Positions 57,717 through 64,000 of a DNA stretch of 64,000 nt are shown here, piece by piece (the first letter of the stretch is position 1; every line of letters starts with the position of its first letter). Below the pieces are notes generated by a model. The model was not told where the DNA came from and made no database searches. It saw only the letters and a list, made by a program, of their open reading frames with translations. Made by a program: the position numbers and the translations under genes. Origin of the DNA: Dryococelus australis (lineage: Eukaryota; Arthropoda; Insecta; Phasmatodea; Phasmatidae); contig CM057005.1 in the NCBI GenBank assembly GCA_029891345.1, positions 61,645,760 to 61,709,759 of the forward strand, given 5' to 3'.

Positions 57717-58731
57717 CCAATGCGCCCTGGCGACGAAAATTCTAGTTACCAAGCTAAAAGCACCGAGCTCCTCCATCTGCTCAGAACGGGTTAAGAGCTG
57801 TGTGGAGTCAAGGCTCTTACACGATAGAAAACTTTAACATTTGAATTTACGTTTCCTTTCATTTGACGAAACAACCAATACACAATGCACATGTTAAGTC
57901 AGAATTCGGAAAATTTAACATGGGTTCTGCGAGATTCGTAAAAATGTGTATCTTGTTATGTAAATCATCATCATTATATCCAGGAATGCATCTTACGTAC
58001 ATTTACAAAATATATTAAAATTTATATTAAACGTTAATTTCGAAGCAAAAAACCTCACTTGTTTACGTTATTAAAAATATCAATTCACATTTCCTCTTCA
58101 CATTTATTAAAGAGGAGCTTTGTTTAATATGCCAAGATGAACATCGCCCTGCTATAAAACAACACACGTTACACATAACCTTTGTTAGATACTCGGCGAA
58201 ATGGATGCTTGACGTTGACTTCAAATTTCAACTTTTTTAAATCGTAAAGTCAAGAGAGCTTGACTTTACCTTTGGCAATTCCACCGTGTCAAGTTCCATA
58301 AGAAACAACATGTCGGAAAGCAAACGTAAAGTCAAATCGCAAAGTCAAATGTTAAAAAAAGTTTTCAATTGTGTAAGGGGCTTCAGCCGGTTGTTGCTCG
58401 AGGGCCAGGCGACGGGGTATCACATCCACGTGCCGGGGGGTGAGTTATTGCTTAATGACGCTGCGGGCGGGTTGGTGGAGTTGGTGAATGGTGGGGGAGG
58501 GGGGGGGGGTTGTTTCGCTCCAACCCTTGTTCGCACGTGCGCGTCGAACACCAGCTGTACTCGCCGACCGACCCGTACGCCGGGGTTTCCTGGAGCACCC
58601 AGCATCGTTTACGTTCCGCGAAATATTCTTTAACATCGCCGACGAACTATGGCAGGTCATTTCTCACGAAAATATAAGGCGAAAATGTATCTCTGCACTT
58701 TCCCTCTTAAGTTATGTTTAAATTGTTGTAA
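57717..58731. other. Non-coding DNA with a CpG-rich patch
   Basis: 58375-58620 is CpG-rich with a G run at 58493-58509. The short frames there show no recognisable domain. The patch ends about 110 bp before a MITE-C copy. Confidence 0.45.
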
Positions 58732-59153
58732 TCCATTCTCGGTTACTTCCAATTTATCTGAAGCCCTGCTAAAGTTCTACTTTCATGATATTCCTCCGCC
58801 TCGTGCAAACGAAGCTAAACAGAATCTTGAAAATCTCGCCAAAGGGACAACGTACAGCATTCGTGCGCATACACTTCAATAATATATTGACTGAGAACTA
58901 TTTCTTAGTCAGCGTTATCAACACACTCATTATATCCCTGTTTTTTCGTGAGCATTAACTAAAAATTAAATAACATAATTTATAAATAAAATATAGTTAA
59001 ACCTCAGTGTACTCAAAAATAAAATACTTTAATTTTAACGAATGTATAAAACGCTTGTGATACATGATCCATTTAGGAAACATCCAAATATTTAATACAT
59101 GGGGTGATTTTTCAAAGGTTTGATTAAAAAATTGTGAATAAACCGTGAATAGA
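58732..59153 (-). mobile_element. MITE-C copy 6
   Basis: Reverse orientation, from GTAATCCATTCTCGGTTACT through GATATTCCTCCGCCTCGTGC and CAAAGGTTTGATTAAAAAAT to ACCGTGAATAGACTA. Near full length. Confidence 0.85.
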
Positions 59154-59818
59154 CTACATTTCGTATTGTCATTGTGCAAGAAATATATCTGAAGAATAAC
59201 ATTTCAATCTAGAAGAGAAGTTAAAATAAATCACTGTATTTGTTACATTTTTTTTCCTGTTGTAGACAGCTCCGAAATTCAGAAGAACTATTTTTCTTTG
59301 CAAATAAATATTTAATGAAAATTTAGACTAGATACTCTTAGTAAAAATAAATTGACAGTATTACACATTTTAAAATGCAGTCAAGATTATTTGATCCAAT
59401 AAGCTGAATTTAGAAATTTTGATGTTCGTAATTCATTTGAAAAGTTTATTTTCAAATATATTTGAAGAAGAAAATTTGACAGTGTGGCAGTGACTTAGTG
59501 CTTAGCACTTTGAGGGCTAAGACATAGCTCAAATTACGCTAGTGAGGAATTTTGTACTTTTCGAAAGCAAAACTCACACCAATGCGGTTTCATTGCCTGG
59601 TATATGTTGGAATTTTACCTTTTTTTTAAGATACTAACATTTTCATTTACTGATACAGAGGAATTTCTTTGTTTATTTACTGATGGGAAACAAGTGTGTA
59701 CGTTAGGTTGCGTATCTCTCCATGAAAACGGGGTTTCTTTATACGGAAAGAAAGAAAACACTCTAATATTGCTGAATGTACATTCTTTGCGGTTATTATA
59801 TCAAATACATGTTTTTAC
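59154..59818. other. AT-rich DNA, nothing recognised
   Basis: The 120-codon frame entering the microsatellite at 59819 has no recognisable domain, and its C-terminal half is only microsatellite. Confidence 0.5.
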
Positions 59819-60170
<352 letters not shown>

Positions 60171-60569
60171 AAAAACATGTGTTCGATACAATAACAGCAA
60201 AAAAAATCACAGGCAGGAACATGCACATGTTTTCTTTCTATACGTATAGAAAATTTCATTATTTATATATATATATACATATATATATACATATATATAT
60301 ATACGCTCTGAAAGAACACATTTGTATAAGATCATATATATTCATATTATATTTACAGAAAAATTAGCACTTTTAAAAGCATTTAAAAGTAAATATTTCT
60401 TGTTAACTGCATATCCCATCCAATACACAATGACATGCAAGCTACCAATTAATTTGGCAGCGAATCAAGTAGAACAGTTCTAAATATGGCTTTTTATTTC
60501 GAGGGAAACTTCAAATTTATGTCACATAATGTTGGCGTTTTTTACTTTATTCATAATAGAGTGCGAATT

Positions 60570-60722
60570 AGCATATAAATGAGACATTTGCTTTCCTAAT
60601 AATTTCTCATTAAAATTTCCATTAGAATTGCGCATGAATAATATCATTAGGCCCAATAAAATGAAAATGTTGCGTATGGCAAGAGGGGACGAAATGAGGA
60701 GAAACGTATACTTTAAGCAGGG
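60570..60722 (+). mobile_element. MITE-B fragment, decayed
   Basis: CTTTCCTAATAATTTCTCA, GCGCATGAATAATATCATTA and GGCCCAATAAAATG, then TTTAAGCAGGGCC, follow the right half of MITE-B. Both ends are lost. Confidence 0.5.
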
Positions 60723-60936
60723 CCAAGGTAACCGTATCAAGTTCTAAATTAGTAAAATACATTTTAAAGTTGTGTTGAATATCTTCCTGGCCATTATGCC
60801 ATCTTCCGCTTGTTGTAAATACTTGCTGTACCGTGGTAAAAATTATCGTATTTTATGCATCTACCAGTTGACCGTATGCAATTGTTATAAATCAATGCAC
60901 GTATCAGCCCGATGGTTAACACGAACCACTTCCAAA

Positions 60937-61026
60937 CATTACACTTTTACTAACATGATACATTACACTTTTACTAACATGATACATTACACTTTTACTA
61001 ACATGATACATTACACTTTTACTAAC
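60937..61026 (+). repeat. 24-bp tandem repeat, 3.75 copies
   Basis: The unit CATTACACTTTTACTAACAT plus GATA is repeated at 60937, 60961 and 60985, with a partial fourth at 61009. Copies are identical. Being 24 bp it keeps frame, giving an eight-residue repeat in one frame, but there is no sign that this is coding. Confidence 0.95.
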
Positions 61027-62235
61027 TCGTTAAAACTTAGATATGGACGCCCTTGAATGTGGGGTCATTCAGTGTTTACATTTAAACTACTTACATGAGC
61101 AGATATGAGCGCTTTTATTTTTAATTGTTTGAAAGAGTTCATTCAGATGCATGAGAATAATAATCAGGGAACGAGATATAATTGCAGTACACTAGAATTA
61201 AAATAAGTTATTTCTGTGGAACTGTACATACACACTTCATTGCCATTTCATCCGGCAGTGGCCCTTGGTAAGGGCAAGGACCCGCTGTATGTTACTAACC
61301 AGCGTGTTGCCTATTGATGTTTGCAAGCGAGGTTTAGTGCTCAGAAATGAAGGGGGTAAGAGAAAAATTAAATACTGATGCAATTGATGGTTTAAAAATC
61401 TTTCCCGAGACTAGCATTGTGTGATTACAGTGTATTTCAGGTACGTAGCTGAAACCAAGATTACTCCTTACTTACTTTTTTTTTTTTACACTGGCTGTAC
61501 AATTTTCACGGCAAAATCCACTTCGGAGTTCTGAAGTTCCTTGTAGTTTCGTATCTTCCGCGTACCAGTGGGAAAATAATCTCACGTTTTCCAATTAAAA
61601 ACCATTTTTAAACATTTAGACTTCTCTATACTTTCTCCAATCTTTTATTTGCTTCTAATACTAACAAAACAAAATCAGCATCTTTATTATATTGGTTACA
61701 GATCTACAGAAATACAATTAGACTGAGGAAATGGACAACGTGAATAAATATGGGTAATATTACTTTGAAAAGATTGAAACACCTTCATAGGTCGGGGCAT
61801 ACTAACGGACCTATCCAAAGCCCGACCCTGCTAGAATTAACGACTTCGCAAACATCTAAAAAAAGGTTCTCAAAACCTGAGTTAATACTGATTAGCTAAA
61901 AATTGGCACCAGAACACAATTAACTTAAATGGCAATACATAAGGTGGGCTACAAGCAGAAAACTCTACAAATGAACGCGAGTATATGCGGGTCCTTTCAA
62001 CTAGCCAACAACATTACAGGGTACTGCGTTCACAACACTGTAACATGACTTCAGTCAAAATGCAAAATCCCGAAACGTAATAGGGCTCCACAGCGAACAA
62101 GTTACACCAAACTCAATTTAATTCAATTTTACCAACTACCGAAACAAGAATTTATAGAATGTTACTTAAAGCGCCTACACGATATGATTTTAAAACTTAC
62201 CAAGGTAATTGCTTCGCCGAAGCCTACCGACCTTA
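61027..62235. other. AT-rich DNA, nothing recognised
   Basis: No gene or repeat-family copy recognised. Confidence 0.5.
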
Positions 62236-62786
62236 AGGGCCGGTTGCACCGACATCGCCCCGATCCGAGATCGAATGATCCTAGTTCCGAAACAGGATCC
62301 TGTTTGATCTTGGTTCCAATTTAAATGTGTTGAACCAATGAACTTTCATGATTCTGGATCTCCGAGTTGTAGATCTTCGTTCCAATGTGTGAGGTCGAGT
62401 TTAAGTATGAAACAAATTTTGCTATTGGTTCGTAATATATGACGTCATGGAAGTAGGCGTATTTTTCACTATAGATAGAACTAGATGTGCGATGTTTTAT
62501 CTGTTTTGAGTGAATTATTGTTGTACGACTTTTACTGGATAATATTCATGTGCGTATAATGTTGTTTTAATTCCCCAAGAAAATCAATCGAACATAGTTC
62601 TATCTGCTGGCGTATTTTCAAACTACATTTGTCGATGATGGCTGCTGATCTCGGATCGAGATTTCGAACCGCCGAAATGAACTTAATCTCGATCTCCAGT
62701 CCAGCTCTGAACTCGAACAGTTTTCTGCGTCGATCTTAGATACGATCTCGGATCACGTTTCGAACCACGATGCTGCGACCGGCCCT
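62236..62786 (+). mobile_element. MITE-P copy 2 (PIF/Harbinger-like), full length
   Basis: 551 bp. Ends AGGGCCGGTTGCACC and GGTGC...GACCGGCCCT (here TGCTGCGACCGGCCCT), with TTA on the left and AAA on the right. GGGCCGGTTGCACC-like ends with three-base TWA-type targets are typical of PIF/Harbinger or ISL2EU-type MITEs. No transposase. Inverted relative at 28317-28855. Confidence 0.75.
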
Positions 62787-63327
62787 AAACCTGCTGCGCA
62801 GAACAATTTCAATGTCAGCTGACATACTGACTTCCTCTGCAGAGTCCCACGGGATTCTCAAGCAGCAGCACACCTGAGGGTTTATTTCCAATCAGAAGAG
62901 TAGATGTGGGCGAGACCAGCGCTGATGCAAAGGCCGTCCATTCGGAATTGCGTCACAACCAATCAGGATGTATCACTATCGCGCATGTATAAGATGATAA
63001 GGATTACATAGAGAATGGAAGGAAAAGGGAGGGGAAAGGTAACCAGAGCACTCGAGGCGGGGGAGTCACTGCTCACACATTAATTTTAGAGGCGCCCTCT
63101 ATAAAATTTGCCGCCGCCTCGCAGACACAAGCTGCGTAATAGCTTCAGCAATTTTTAGCGTCCAATAACTGAATACTATTTCGTATACAATGTGAAGGTA
63201 TGAAGGAAATCATCGAAATTAAACTGAATTTTCTTTCTTTTAGATTTTACTTGTTGAAAAGATGGGCTGAAATAATAGCCAGGACCACAAAACTCATTGA
63301 AAGCTAGTTGTTGTATGCAAATATTGC
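62787..63327. other. Non-coding DNA
   Basis: No gene or repeat-family copy recognised. Confidence 0.5.
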
Positions 63328-63450
63328 GTAAAGGCTGCTCACAGTGAACTGCTCACTTTTAAAATCCGCGCATAAGATCTAGTTGTATGCACATGGTGAG
63401 ATTTTCCGCCATGACTGAAATTAGCATTGCCGTGTGCCTGATGGTTTGAT
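63328..63450 (-). mobile_element. MITE-B fragment, terminal part
   Basis: Reverse orientation: TAAAGGCTGCTCACAGTGAA end, then CATGGTGAGATTTTCCGCCA and AATTAGCATTGCCGTGTGCC as in MITE-B copy 3. The rest is missing. Confidence 0.65.
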
Positions 63451-63589
63451 TTTAACATTTCTGTCATCTCGATACATGACAGTGTTAGGGGCGTAGTTCG
63501 ATGACACGATGAGGTGGTAGAGATATACTGAGGTTGAGGAGATTTATTTGGACATGAGGTACTTACCAGAACATGGTAGGGCAATATTA

Positions 63590-64000
63590 AACACTCGGGG
63601 GAGCACTATTAACTGAGATTAATTTAATTTACATTATTATGCCAACTCGCGCCACTAATCTGTTAAACTAACTGGACGGTCCCCACCTCAAACATGATTT
63701 CCGGAGGCTGTACCTGGTAGAGCGGTTAGCGGCGATCGGACACAGCCATTCTGCGTTCTCCCATTGTTGCTGGTCGGACGTTGAACGACGATGAGCCCTG
63801 CCATGTATTGGCCTATATCGGCGCGCTGTTTAGACACACATGTCCCTAATCGTTGGCTGGTGGAGGGGGTTTATGCTGTTGTTCCTTTTCACAATACCTT
63901 ATGTAATTCCTGGCGTCATGATTTAATATGAATGTGGGAGGCCGGGTTTCAGGCGGGGTTGTTAAGTTAAGGCTCTCCCATACAATCCTAACACTGATCA
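63590..64000 (+). repeat. Repeat D, copy 3, may run off the window
   Basis: CTCGGGGGAGCACTATTAAC, CTGGACGGTCCCCACCTC, TTCCGGAGGCTGTACCTGG, TTGGCCTATATCGGCGCGC, TGGCTGGTGGAGGGGGT and GTGGGAGGCCGGGTTTCAGG follow the family order. The right end is not seen. Confidence 0.65.

Overview
The window looks like gene-poor nuclear DNA from an arthropod, most likely an insect with a large, repeat-rich genome. It is AT-rich, has no prokaryotic gene layout, and its longest open frames are about 100-180 codons with no conserved gene behind most of them. It carries tRNA-derived SINEs, many short TA-flanked MITEs and long AT/AC microsatellites. I could not place the species. I found no confident host protein-coding gene. 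The best non-repeat coding candidate is a 120-codon frame at 41802-42164 behind a plausible 89-nt intron; its product is unrecognised.

Layout. 1-4.7 kb: a pile-up of three MITE families (here called A, B, C) whose outer ends look alike, including a MITE-A inside a MITE-A, plus a relic of a mariner-like transposase. 6.6-7.4 kb: an 802-bp element with CACTG ends and a tRNA-like core (family Q); its sister is at 43.2 kb. 9-12.7 kb: duplicated AT-rich blocks, repeat F, MITE-A, MITE-E and MITE-C. 15.2-17.1 kb: repeat H, a unit about 1.8 kb long with a TATA-like box, a quasi-periodic GACTT leader and a set of CAATA-loop hairpins. A second, inverted H lies at about 25.0-28.15 kb. It is split by a 1562-bp non-autonomous hAT-like element with an 8-bp target duplication.

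22.76-25.03 kb: a dead pogo/Tigger-like transposon on the minus strand. Its terminal repeats, HTH start and C-terminal PHD-like zinc finger are still readable, but the middle of the catalytic domain is deleted. 28.3 and 62.2 kb: inverted copies of a Harbinger-like MITE (P). 29.2-30.6 kb: a 118-bp segment trapped between two (TA)n tracts, almost identical in inverse orientation to part of repeat D 1 kb away. 30.9-32.0 kb: a MITE-C split by a 5'-truncated LINE tail and again by a SINE. 33.9-35.6 kb: an element with long inverted arms. 38.5-39.8 kb: a tandem satellite interrupted by a GC-rich LTR-like block. 42.5-42.9 kb: a foldback element. 45.9-46.4 kb: an LTR-like sequence with TATA box and AATAAA. 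The remainder to 64 kb is AT-rich DNA with further MITE-A/B/C/E, SINE, D and microsatellite copies.

No pathway or operon can be described. The mobile elements make a layered record: several families share terminal motifs and may have used the same transposase source, and nesting gives relative ages. Element names A-Q are local labels, not database names. All similarities were judged by eye.
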